From Clostridium paridis (lineage in GTDB: Bacteria; Bacillota; Clostridia; Clostridiales; Clostridiaceae): DNA of 64,000 nucleotides. The position numbers and the translations under genes are program-made. Positions 40,303 through 48,036 of the stretch are shown here, piece after piece (position 1 is the first letter of the stretch; each line of letters starts with the position of its first letter). Where the stretch lies: NCBI RefSeq assembly GCF_016765615.1, contig NZ_JAESWA010000023.1, positions 330,093 to 394,092 of the forward strand, in the 5' to 3' direction. Under the pieces are notes generated by a model that saw nothing but the letters and a program-made list of their open reading frames with translations, was not told the origin of the DNA and searched no databases.

Positions 40303-43300
40303 ATGTTTAAAAAAGTTTTTTCAACACTGTTAGCCGTTAGTGTTCTTGTCATGGGTTTCCCAAGTGTTGCTTTTGCTGCAAGTGAAAATGGTTACACACC
40401 AAATGATCAATATTCTTATATTGTGTCTGCAAAAACAGGAAAAGCTGTTCAAGTTTCTGGAAGTAGTGCAGATCCAGTTACAGCTAATGCGGATATCCAA
40501 AATATGAATGGTAATAATCTAACTGCTAAAGCTCTATTCAAAATGTTAAAATCTAATACTAATTCAAACTTAGTAAGTTTTTCATCGGTGGGTAACCAAT
40601 GGAATATGCTTAAGTCAGAAACTGTAAATGGACTAAATGCTATAACAGATAGCAACCCAAAGAAAACTACAGTTGATGGGTGGGAGTCATTTACATTAGA
40701 AAAACAATCTGATGGAAGTTTTACTATGAAAGACGGTCATTTTAGTAGATTTGTCTCCGTAAATGATGAAGGAAAATTAGTAACTACAGAATCTACAGCA
40801 GTTACTGATGCAGAAAAATTCTTCATAGTAGAGCCAACTTATCCACCAGAAGAAGATCAAGTAGCAAATGATATTTATATTGAACATGTAGCTACACACA
40901 ATATTGTAACAGTGGATGGGGTAGTAGGCAACCCTATTGATGTAAAAACTCCAATGCCTAGTGACGCAGCAAATGTTCCGGCAAATGGCATATTTAAGTT
41001 AGGATATGGTTCTTTCCAGAACAATTCCACTGTTAACTTCAAATCTAATAACAACACATTATGGACTGGAAGCAATAGCTTTGTTAGACAGGTAGGAGAT
41101 ATGACAATTGGAGGATGGGAATCCGTTCAAGCTGTGCCTCAAGGGGATGGTACTGTTGCTTTTAAACAAACAGAAGGATGGAAGTATATCACAGTTAATG
41201 AAGGAAAGATGGCTCCAGGAAATTTAACTAGTGCACCTACAGATAATGAAAAATTCATTATTCATACAAAATCAACACCTAAAAAAGTAAGTAAGATTAC
41301 TATGTCAAATATAGAAGGTAATTCTGTAACACTTTCATGGAGTGCTTTAGAAGGAACTATTTTTAGTGGATATGAAGTTTGGAGATCAGAAACTTCAGGA
41401 GGTCCATACGCAAAGGTTGGTAAAGAAACTGCACAAACAACTTATACGGATACAGGACTTCAATTTAACACTAAATACTATTATGTAGTTCGCACAGTTA
41501 ATGGACAAAGTCCTTATGCACAAAGTTCAGAATTCTCAGTAACTACACTTGCTGGAAATCGTCCAAGTACACCACCATCTGGCATAGATATTAAAAAATC
41601 TGGTAAGGATATTAAGTTAACTTGGAATGCAGATCCGAGCGTAAATAAATATGAAATTTATCGTGCTGGTGGTAAATTTGGCAACTATGAAAAAATAGGA
41701 GATACTACAGAAGCAAGATTTACAGATACTAAGCCAAATGCTTCTAAGTATGAAAACTACTACAAGATTATTGCCGTTAATAACTATGGTACAAGTGATT
41801 ATTCAAACAGCATTTCATTAGAGACCAAGATGTTTGGAAGTAATATGATTTTCTATAACGCTAAATATGATGATATGAAGGCAATAGGGCAAGAAGTAAA
41901 TGCAATTCATGATAATACAACATTCCAAGGCCAATTCATTCCTAATCGTTATGGTATATATTTTAAGCCTGGAAACTATAATAATGCAGGTTTATTAAAT
42001 ATTGGATTCTACACTCAAGTAGCAGGACTTGGAAAAACACCACTAGATACAAAAATTCAAAATCTATCTACTCCAGCATGTTTACCAAATAATAATGCAA
42101 CACAAACTTTCTGGCGTAGTGCTGAAAACTTTACTGTATCAAGTGAAATAAACCCAAATGACAAAATGCCTTGGGCAGTTTCACAAGCTGCACCACTTAG
42201 AAGGATGAATGTTGAACGAACTACCCAATTTGACTGGAATTATGGATGGGCAAGTGGCGGCTTTGTTGCAGATAGTGCATTTACAAAGAATGTTGGTTCA
42301 TACACTCAACAACAATGGTACACTAGAAATAGTGATTTAACTGGAGGTTGGTATGGAGTAAACTGGAATGGAGTGTTCCAAGGGGATGTAAGTGCTCCAG
42401 ATAGTAACTGGGACAAGAATCCAGGAAATCCATATACAACTATTGATAAGACCCCAATCGTTAGAGAAAAACCATTCCTATATTTAGGTGACGACGGAGA
42501 ATACAAGGTATTTGTACCTGATCTTAAAAGAGATAGTTCAGGAATTTCTTGGTCAAAAGACAATATGGGAAGTGGCCAATCATTAGATATTAGTAAGTTC
42601 TATATTGCTAAAGAAGGTGTAGATACAGCTGAAACACTAAATGCTGCATTAGATTCAGGAAAGAATCTATTCTTTACACCTGGCATCTATGAATTAACTA
42701 AACCACTTCATGTAAAGAATGCTAACACAATAATTCTAGGAACAGGACTTGCAACTCTTGTGCCTAAAAATGACAAGGGTGCAATGCTAGTTGATGACCA
42801 GTCAGGTGTAATTGTTGCTGGACTTTTATTTGATGCATATTATAGCTCAACAAATATGCTTCAAGTTGGTCAAAAAGGTAGCAATAAAGATCATAGTGAT
42901 AATCCAATATCATTATCAGACTTATTCTTCCGTATTGGCGGATTTAAAGAGAACAATGTTAATGTTGATACAACAGTTGAAATCAACAGTAATGATGTAA
43001 TAGGTGATCACTTCTGGGTATGGAGAGCAGACCATGGTGCAGGCGTTGCATGGGATAAGAATACTGCTAGGAATGGCTTAGTTGTAAATGGTAATAATGC
43101 TACAATGTACGGAATGTTCGTTGAACATTTTAATGAATACCAAACAATATGGAACGGTGAAAATGGTCGCCTATACTTCTATCAATCAGAAACACCATAT
43201 GATCCACAATCTCAAGAAGGATGGATGAGTCATGATGGTACTGTTAAAGGATACGCTTCATATAAGGTATCTAATAGGGTTAATAACCACTTAGCAGTTG

Positions 43301-44103
43301 GTTTAGGAGTATATGATGTATTTATCAATACTAATGGTGCAAGTATCTTTATGGATAATGCAATTGAAGTTCCAAATAAAGAAAATGTAACTATTCAAGA
43401 TGCATGTATAGTTGAACTTGGAAGCTCAACTGGCCCACTTGTTGGAGTTAACAGTATAGTAAATGGAACTGGTAATGCAACAAGTACTGGTAAAGGCGGA
43501 AAAGGCTATGCAAAAGAAAATCTTCTTGAATACAAAAATGGTATTGCAACCTTATTAGATATAAGTGGATCAACCCCAGTAAAATACACAAAGCAAGGGA
43601 CAGAGCCTGCAAATTCTGTAGAAGACTGGAGATCCTATATTCCAACATTAGTTGATAAAGCTGATGCATTGAATAAAAAAGACTATACTCCAGAAAGTTG
43701 GTCAGTATTAGTACAGGCTTTAAAAAATATTAAAGCTCTTCTAAAAGATAATACTGCAACTGCAACAACTCTTGAAAATGCTTATAATGCACTTGATAAA
43801 GCTATCAAAGATTTACAAGCAAAATCACCAGTAGATAAGTCTTCACTAGAAAAGTTATATAATCAAAATAAAGATAAGACACAAGGAAAGTATACTGATT
43901 GTAGCTGGAAGGCATTCCAAGATGCATTAACAAGTGCAAAAGCAGTAATTGACAATAAGGATGCTAAGCAGACAGATGTGGATGCTGCATTAAAGGATTT
44001 ACAAGATGCTATAGCTAACTTAAGGAAAAACCAATTGAATACACAGTTGTATGAGATTTTCCTAAGACTGTTTCACCAATTGATACTTCACTCTAATTAT
44101 TGA
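40303..44103 (+). CDS. Large secreted beta-helix protein, GH55-like, with Fn3 and FIVAR domains
   Basis: 1266 residues. Signal peptide (about 1-27); two fascin/ricin-like beta-trefoil-type modules (about 35-180 and 185-325); two fibronectin type III domains (about 327-417 and 422-508); a large region (about 510-1090) with Y-G-I-Y-F-K-P-G-N-Y, I-G-F-Y-T-Q-V-A-G-L-G and A-V-S-Q-A-A-P-L-R-R, the right-handed beta-helix family often labelled GH55-like or coagulation factor 5/8-type; then two FIVAR helical repeats (about 1100-1245). The last 22 residues are out of the original frame and the LPXTG tail is lost. Action on a beta-glucan is inferred. GAAGGGGGAAGGG lies before the ATG. Confidence 0.82.
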   Translation: MFKKVFSTLLAVSVLVMGFPSVAFAASENGYTPNDQYSYIVSAKTGKAVQVSGSSADPVTANADIQNMNGNNLTAKALFKMLKSNTNSNLVSFSSVGNQWNMLKSETVNGLNAITDSNPKKTTVDGWESFTLEKQSDGSFTMKDGHFSRFVSVNDEGKLVTTESTAVTDAEKFFIVEPTYPPEEDQVANDIYIEHVATHNIVTVDGVVGNPIDVKTPMPSDAANVPANGIFKLGYGSFQNNSTVNFKSNNNTLWTGSNSFVRQVGDMTIGGWESVQAVPQGDGTVAFKQTEGWKYITVNEGKMAPGNLTSAPTDNEKFIIHTKSTPKKVSKITMSNIEGNSVTLSWSALEGTIFSGYEVWRSETSGGPYAKVGKETAQTTYTDTGLQFNTKYYYVVRTVNGQSPYAQSSEFSVTTLAGNRPSTPPSGIDIKKSGKDIKLTWNADPSVNKYEIYRAGGKFGNYEKIGDTTEARFTDTKPNASKYENYYKIIAVNNYGTSDYSNSISLETKMFGSNMIFYNAKYDDMKAIGQEVNAIHDNTTFQGQFIPNRYGIYFKPGNYNNAGLLNIGFYTQVAGLGKTPLDTKIQNLSTPACLPNNNATQTFWRSAENFTVSSEINPNDKMPWAVSQAAPLRRMNVERTTQFDWNYGWASGGFVADSAFTKNVGSYTQQQWYTRNSDLTGGWYGVNWNGVFQGDVSAPDSNWDKNPGNPYTTIDKTPIVREKPFLYLGDDGEYKVFVPDLKRDSSGISWSKDNMGSGQSLDISKFYIAKEGVDTAETLNAALDSGKNLFFTPGIYELTKPLHVKNANTIILGTGLATLVPKNDKGAMLVDDQSGVIVAGLLFDAYYSSTNMLQVGQKGSNKDHSDNPISLSDLFFRIGGFKENNVNVDTTVEINSNDVIGDHFWVWRADHGAGVAWDKNTARNGLVVNGNNATMYGMFVEHFNEYQTIWNGENGRLYFYQSETPYDPQSQEGWMSHDGTVKGYASYKVSNRVNNHLAVGLGVYDVFINTNGASIFMDNAIEVPNKENVTIQDACIVELGSSTGPLVGVNSIVNGTGNATSTGKGGKGYAKENLLEYKNGIATLLDISGSTPVKYTKQGTEPANSVEDWRSYIPTLVDKADALNKKDYTPESWSVLVQALKNIKALLKDNTATATTLENAYNALDKAIKDLQAKSPVDKSSLEKLYNQNKDKTQGKYTDCSWKAFQDALTSAKAVIDNKDAKQTDVDAALKDLQDAIANLRKNQLNTQLYEIFLRLFHQLILHSNY

Positions 44104-44165
44104 TTGGTGCAATCGCAATAGTAGGTGGAGTAACTTTAAGAAGAAAGAAAGCTTCACAAGAATAA
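44040..44165 (+). pseudogene. Decayed LPXTG sorting signal of the surface protein
   Basis: In another frame the DNA reads F-P-K-T-V-S-P-I-D-T-S-L, a stop, then L-L-I-G-A-I-A-I-V-G-G-V-T-L-R-R-K-K-A-S-Q-E and TAA (44163-44165). This is a sortase signal (LPKTG, membrane helix, basic tail) ruined by a frameshift just upstream, two substitutions in LPKTG and a TTA-to-TAA change. The protein above is therefore probably released rather than wall-anchored. Confidence 0.8.
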
Positions 44166-44173
44166 TAATTAAA

Positions 44174-44220
44174 TGATGCTATGTTTGTCGTGGGTGACAA
44201 ACATAGCATCCTCTTTGTTT
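44174..44220 (+). terminator. Strong terminator
   Basis: GATGCTATGTTTGTC and GACAAACATAGCATC form a perfect 15-bp stem; CTCTTTGTTTT follows. Confidence 0.85.
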
Positions 44221-44903
44221 TAAAGTATTTTCCTTATATCTACTAATGAAGTAATTTCATAAGTAGGCTTAATATCAGATTGATTTTTAGTATTAGAAGG
44301 ATTAAACCAACAGGTATCAACCCCAAAGTTTAGTCCACCCCTTATATCAGAAGTTAAACTATCACCAATCATAATTACTTTGCTTTTATCAAAATGCTGT
44401 ATATAATTTAAAGCAACTTCAAATATCTTAGCGTCTGGTTTTGAAGCTTTCACTTCTTCGGAGATTACTATGTGCTCAAAATATTTGGCTAGAGATGATT
44501 TTCTAATTCTTTTATCTTGAACATCAGTAAGCCCGTTAGTAACCATAACTAGTTTATAATTTTTGTGAAGTTCTTCTACAAGAGTAGTACTTTCTTCATA
44601 TAAATGGGATTCATTAGCTAAGTTTTTTACATAAGCAGCTGCAAATTCATGTGAATCAAACTTAATCCCTATTTTATCTGATAATCTTTTAAATCTTTCT
44701 ATCTTTAATTTTTCTTGAGTAATATTTCCCTTTTCGAAATCATTCCATAATGCCTTATTAATTTCTTTATATACTTTTAAATGATAATCTTCATCATAGC
44801 TTATATCAAACTGAATCATCGTATTTTTAAAAGCATTGTTTTCAGATTTTTTAAAATCAAATAAAGTATCATCCGCATCAAATAATATAACTTCGTATTT
44901 CAT
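44220..44903 (-). CDS. YjjG-type HAD noncanonical pyrimidine nucleotidase
   Basis: 227 residues. Motif I is L-F-D-A-D-D-T-L-F-D-F-K-K-S-E, the F-D-A-D-D-T-L-F-D variant typical of YjjG; motif II is MVTNG, Lys follows in VKASKPDAKIF and motif IV is MIGDSLTSDIRG. These enzymes hydrolyse pyrimidine nucleoside monophosphates and protect from modified bases. ATG 44903 is the start because GGAGGA precedes it; the upstream ATG at 44915 runs into that site. Confidence 0.92.
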   Translation of the reverse strand: MKYEVILFDADDTLFDFKKSENNAFKNTMIQFDISYDEDYHLKVYKEINKALWNDFEKGNITQEKLKIERFKRLSDKIGIKFDSHEFAAAYVKNLANESHLYEESTTLVEELHKNYKLVMVTNGLTDVQDKRIRKSSLAKYFEHIVISEEVKASKPDAKIFEVALNYIQHFDKSKVIMIGDSLTSDIRGGLNFGVDTCWFNPSNTKNQSDIKPTYEITSLVDIRKIL

Positions 44904-44951
44904 AGTATCCTCCATTTAAGTTGTTTATATAATTATACCATGCTTTACATG

Positions 44952-44971
44952 TGGTAATTCATAAGTTACCA
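44952..44971. promoter_or_regulatory. Inverted repeat between divergent genes
   Basis: TGGTAA-TTCATAAG-TTACCA between the YjjG-like (-) and Crp/Fnr-like (+) genes, about 13 bp upstream of a TATAAT at 44984-44989. A candidate autoregulatory operator for the Crp/Fnr-type protein. Confidence 0.45.
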
Positions 44972-45018
44972 TATTTATATAAAGTATAATATGACATGTG
45001 TCCTATTCTGGAGGAGTT

Positions 45019-45699
45019 ATGAAGAGAATTTATGATAGAAACCTTTTAGAAAAGTATCTTGATAAATATGATATAGAAAAGTTGTTTGATGAAAATATAA
45101 TTAATTATGCTGAACTTCATTTTTACGAAAATGGGGAATTAATTTTAGAAGCAGAAGAGAAACTTGATTATTACTATTTACTTGTGGAAGGAAAGGTTAA
45201 GATATCGTATTTATTTGAGAATGGAAAATCTATGTTTTTAAAGTTCTACAGTCCATTTAAAACCATTGGTGATATAGAATTATTAAAAAATATTCCTATA
45301 CGCTGTGATGTAGAAGCCATATCAGAAGCTCACTTAATAGCAATCCCATCAAAGATACTTCAAGATGAGTATTATAATAATTTAAATTTTTTGCATCATC
45401 TAATTAATTCCTTAAGCGAAAAGTTAGATGCAACTATCAATAATAGCTCATATAACTTTATATATCCTCTTATAAATAGGTTAGCAAGCTACTTGGTTGA
45501 ATACATAGATAATAATGAGTATATAATTTTAAACTCATCATTTAAGGAAATAGCTCAATTTTTAGGTACTACCTATAGACACTTAAGTAGAACCTTTAAT
45601 GAACTTGAAGAAAAAGAAATTATAAGATGTGATGATAAGAAAATATTTATATTAGATGAAGTTAGGTTAAGAGATTTATCTAAAAATTTATATAAGTAG
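45019..45699 (+). CDS. Crp/Fnr family regulator, YeiL-like
   Basis: 226 residues. A cyclic-nucleotide-binding-type beta barrel (about 25-140; YYYLLVEGKVKISYLFENGK) is followed by a dimer helix and a Crp-type helix-turn-helix (about 175-220; SSFKEIAQFLGTTYRHLSRT). No N-terminal cysteine cluster is present, so it is not a classical Fnr. The ligand is unknown. ATG 45019 follows GGAGGAGTT; the earlier in-frame ATG at 44998 has no site. It is divergent from the YjjG gene with an inverted repeat between. Confidence 0.88.
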   Translation: MKRIYDRNLLEKYLDKYDIEKLFDENIINYAELHFYENGELILEAEEKLDYYYLLVEGKVKISYLFENGKSMFLKFYSPFKTIGDIELLKNIPIRCDVEAISEAHLIAIPSKILQDEYYNNLNFLHHLINSLSEKLDATINNSSYNFIYPLINRLASYLVEYIDNNEYIILNSSFKEIAQFLGTTYRHLSRTFNELEEKEIIRCDDKKIFILDEVRLRDLSKNLYK

Positions 45700-45713
45700 A
45701 TAATATTAGGAAT

Positions 45714-45760
45714 TAAGATAAAGCATCACTTTTGAAAACCCAGAGATGCTTTATCTTTTT
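45714..45760 (+). terminator. Rho-independent terminator
   Basis: AAGATAAAGCATC and GATGCTTTATCTT form a perfect 13-bp stem with a 16-nt loop, then TTTAATTT. Confidence 0.85.
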
Positions 45761-45779
45761 AATTTACGGATTTATATTG

Positions 45780-46172
45780 CTATTGAACTGCTAGTAAATC
45801 AACAGTTGGAATATTTGCATTAATCCATTTTAATGAAGGTAAATATTCTTTATTTAACCATAGAAGCTTAGAATGTTCTTTTGAATTTGGAATTCCAGAT
45901 ACTAATTTACATTTAACTGTAACTAAAGTCATCATAAAATCATGATATTCTTGAGTGTTATATTTAACTACATTTATAAATTCAATGGAGCAGTTTAATT
46001 GCTCCTTTATTTCCCTTTCTACTGCTTCCTTATATCCTTCACCTTTTTCTAGCTTTCCAGAAGGAAATTCCCAGTGGTTAGGAAGAGACATTTTAGGAGA
46101 TCTAAGTGCACAAAGTATTTCTTTATTTTCATTTTCAATAATTGCTCCAATAACTGTTATTATCTTTTTCAT
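45780..46172 (-). CDS. Nudix hydrolase, MutT-like, variant box
   Basis: 130 residues. The Nudix box reads G-K-L-E-K-G-E-G-Y-K-E-A-V-E-R-E-I-K-E-Q, so the last metal-ligand Glu of R-E-x-x-E-E is Gln. The rest fits clostridial 8-oxo-dGTP diphosphatases (P-N-H-W-E-F-P-S-G-K; KRSP-like N-terminus CALRSPKM). Whether the change lowers activity is not known. ATG 46172 follows AGAGGTGA; the GTG at 46181 is part of that site. Confidence 0.88.
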   Translation of the reverse strand: MKKIITVIGAIIENENKEILCALRSPKMSLPNHWEFPSGKLEKGEGYKEAVEREIKEQLNCSIEFINVVKYNTQEYHDFMMTLVTVKCKLVSGIPNSKEHSKLLWLNKEYLPSLKWINANIPTVDLLAVQ

Positions 46173-46390
46173 GTAATTCACCTCTATATGTATTGTAAAA
46201 TGAAATTTAAAAAGTAAATCTTTTTATTCTATGTAAAAATTTCAACTACTAACAATGTTTTTTTATACTATTTATAATATCGACTATATTTTAATAAAAT
46301 TTATTATAAGGTGAACTTTAAATATAGGCAATGAATATTTAAAGTATTTATAATTTATTTATGGTTAAATAAACTAAAGTTAGTTTATAC

Positions 46391-46419
46391 TTGAAATTAA
46401 GTATAAAAAAATATATAAT
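46391..46419 (+). promoter_or_regulatory. serS T-box promoter
   Basis: TTGAAA (46391-46396), 17 bp, TATAAT (46414-46419). The 210 bp upstream to the Nudix start are AT-rich with nothing recognised. Confidence 0.65.
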
Positions 46420-46426
46420 TAAGCAT

Positions 46427-46665
46427 AATGATATATAAGCAGCGATGATAAAAACTACGATTTATAAATTTCTTAAGAGAGCCGATGGTTGGTGTGAATC
46501 GGTGAAAGGTTAAGTCTTTCCACTTTTGGAGCTGTCGATGATGAATCGAAAGGTTAGTACCCTTTATCATACTTTGTTGAGTGGCTGGTTATAATTTTAT
46601 CCAGCAATTTGGGTGGCAACGCGGATTATCTCCGTCCCATTATTATATGGGATGGAGTTTTTTTA
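46427..46665 (+). promoter_or_regulatory. T-box leader of serS
   Basis: A tRNA-sensing leader of about 240 nt. Stem I is seen from AGAGAGCCGATGG with the conserved GTGTGAATC region; the T-box sequence GGGTGGCAACGCGG is at 46611-46624, and the terminator CTCCGTCCCAT...ATGGGATGGAG with seven T is at 46630-46664. Uncharged tRNA(Ser) would bind and favour the antiterminator, raising serS expression under serine starvation. The specifier codon could not be fixed by eye. Confidence 0.93.
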
Positions 46666-46708
46666 TTCTTATTTAGTAATTATTATATATTTATTTAGGA
46701 GGAAGAAT

Positions 46709-47986
46709 ATGTTAGATTTAAAATTTGTAAGAGAGAATCCAGAGATAGTAAAACAAAATATAAAGAATAAGTTCCAAGAGAGTAAACTTGGATTAGTTGA
46801 TGAAGTAATTGCTTTAGATATTGAACTTAGAAATGCAAAGCAAGAAGCAGAGGCCTTAAGAGCTGATAGAAACAAGATTTCTAAGCAAATTGGTGGATTA
46901 ATGGCACAAGGTAAGAGAGAGGAAGCAGAAGAACTTAAGAAAAAGGTTAATGCAGAATCTGAACACTTAGCTGAACTAGCAACAAAGGAAAGTGAATTAG
47001 ATAAAAAAGTTAAAGAGATTATGATGGTAATACCAAACATAATTGACCCAAGTGTTCCAATTGGAAAAGATGATAGTGAAAATGTAGAATTAGAAAAGTT
47101 TGGTGAGCCAAAGGTACCAGAGTTTGAAATTCCATACCATACTGAAATTATGGAGAAACTTAGTGGAATAGACTTAGACAGTGCAAGAAAGGTTGCTGGA
47201 AGTGGATTCTATTACTTAATGGGTAATATAGCAAGACTTCATTCAGCAGTAATTTCTTATGCAAGAGATTTTATGATAGATAGAGGCTTCACATATTGCA
47301 TACCACCTTTCATGATAAGAAGTGAAGTTGTAACTGGTGTTATGAGCTTTGCTGAAATGGATGCTATGATGTACAAGATTGAAGGAGAAGATTTATATTT
47401 AATTGGTACTAGTGAGCATTCAATGATAGGTAAATATATCGATACAATATTACCAGAAAGTTCATTACCTCATACTTTAACTAGTTATTCTCCTTGTTTT
47501 AGAAAAGAAAAAGGGGCTCATGGTATAGAAGAAAGAGGAGTATATAGAATTCACCAATTTGAAAAACAAGAAATGATTGTTGTATGTAAACCAGAAGATA
47601 GCATGAAATGGTATGATAAACTATGGAAGGATACAGTAGATTTATTCCGTTCTTTGGATATACCAGTTAGAACTTTAGAATGTTGTTCAGGTGATTTAGC
47701 AGATTTAAAAGTTAAATCAGTTGACGTAGAAGCTTGGTCTCCAAGACAAAAGAAATATTTTGAAGTAGGAAGCTGTTCAAACTTAGGGGATGCACAAGCA
47801 CGTAGATTAAAAATCCGTGTAGATGGTGAAAGTGGTAAGTACTTCGCTCACACATTAAATAATACAGTAGTTGCGCCACCAAGAATGCTTATAGCTTTCT
47901 TAGAAAACAACTTAAATGAAGATGGATCTGTAAATATCCCAGTTGCATTACAACCATATATGGGTGGTATGACTGTAATAAAATAA
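46709..47986 (+). CDS. serS: Seryl-tRNA synthetase, archaeal-like sequence
   Basis: 425 residues. The N-terminal tRNA-binding coiled coil (about 30-105) is followed by a class II core: motif 2 F-R-K-E-K-G-A-H-G-I-E-E-R-G with V-Y-R-I-H-Q-F, and motif 3 S-C-S-N-L-G-D-A-Q-A-R-R-L-K-I-R. It loads serine on tRNA(Ser) and tRNA(Sec). Motif 2 and the stretch N-N-T-V-V-A-P-P-R ... Q-P-Y-M-G-G look more like archaeal/eukaryotic SerRS than the common bacterial form, so this may be a second clostridial paralogue. ATG 46709 follows GGAGGAAG. It is controlled by the T-box directly upstream. Confidence 0.93.
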   Translation: MLDLKFVRENPEIVKQNIKNKFQESKLGLVDEVIALDIELRNAKQEAEALRADRNKISKQIGGLMAQGKREEAEELKKKVNAESEHLAELATKESELDKKVKEIMMVIPNIIDPSVPIGKDDSENVELEKFGEPKVPEFEIPYHTEIMEKLSGIDLDSARKVAGSGFYYLMGNIARLHSAVISYARDFMIDRGFTYCIPPFMIRSEVVTGVMSFAEMDAMMYKIEGEDLYLIGTSEHSMIGKYIDTILPESSLPHTLTSYSPCFRKEKGAHGIEERGVYRIHQFEKQEMIVVCKPEDSMKWYDKLWKDTVDLFRSLDIPVRTLECCSGDLADLKVKSVDVEAWSPRQKKYFEVGSCSNLGDAQARRLKIRVDGESGKYFAHTLNNTVVAPPRMLIAFLENNLNEDGSVNIPVALQPYMGGMTVIK

Positions 47987-47994
47987 TAAAGTTT

Positions 47995-48030
47995 AAAAAT
48001 CCAATGTCAAAGTTGACATTGGATTTTATT
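47995..48030. terminator. Bidirectional terminator
   Basis: AAAATCCAATGTCAA and TTGACATTGGATTTT pair perfectly around a 2-nt AG; T-rich on both sides. It separates serS (+) and the GH64 gene (-). Confidence 0.85.
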
Positions 48031-48036
48031 ATTTTA

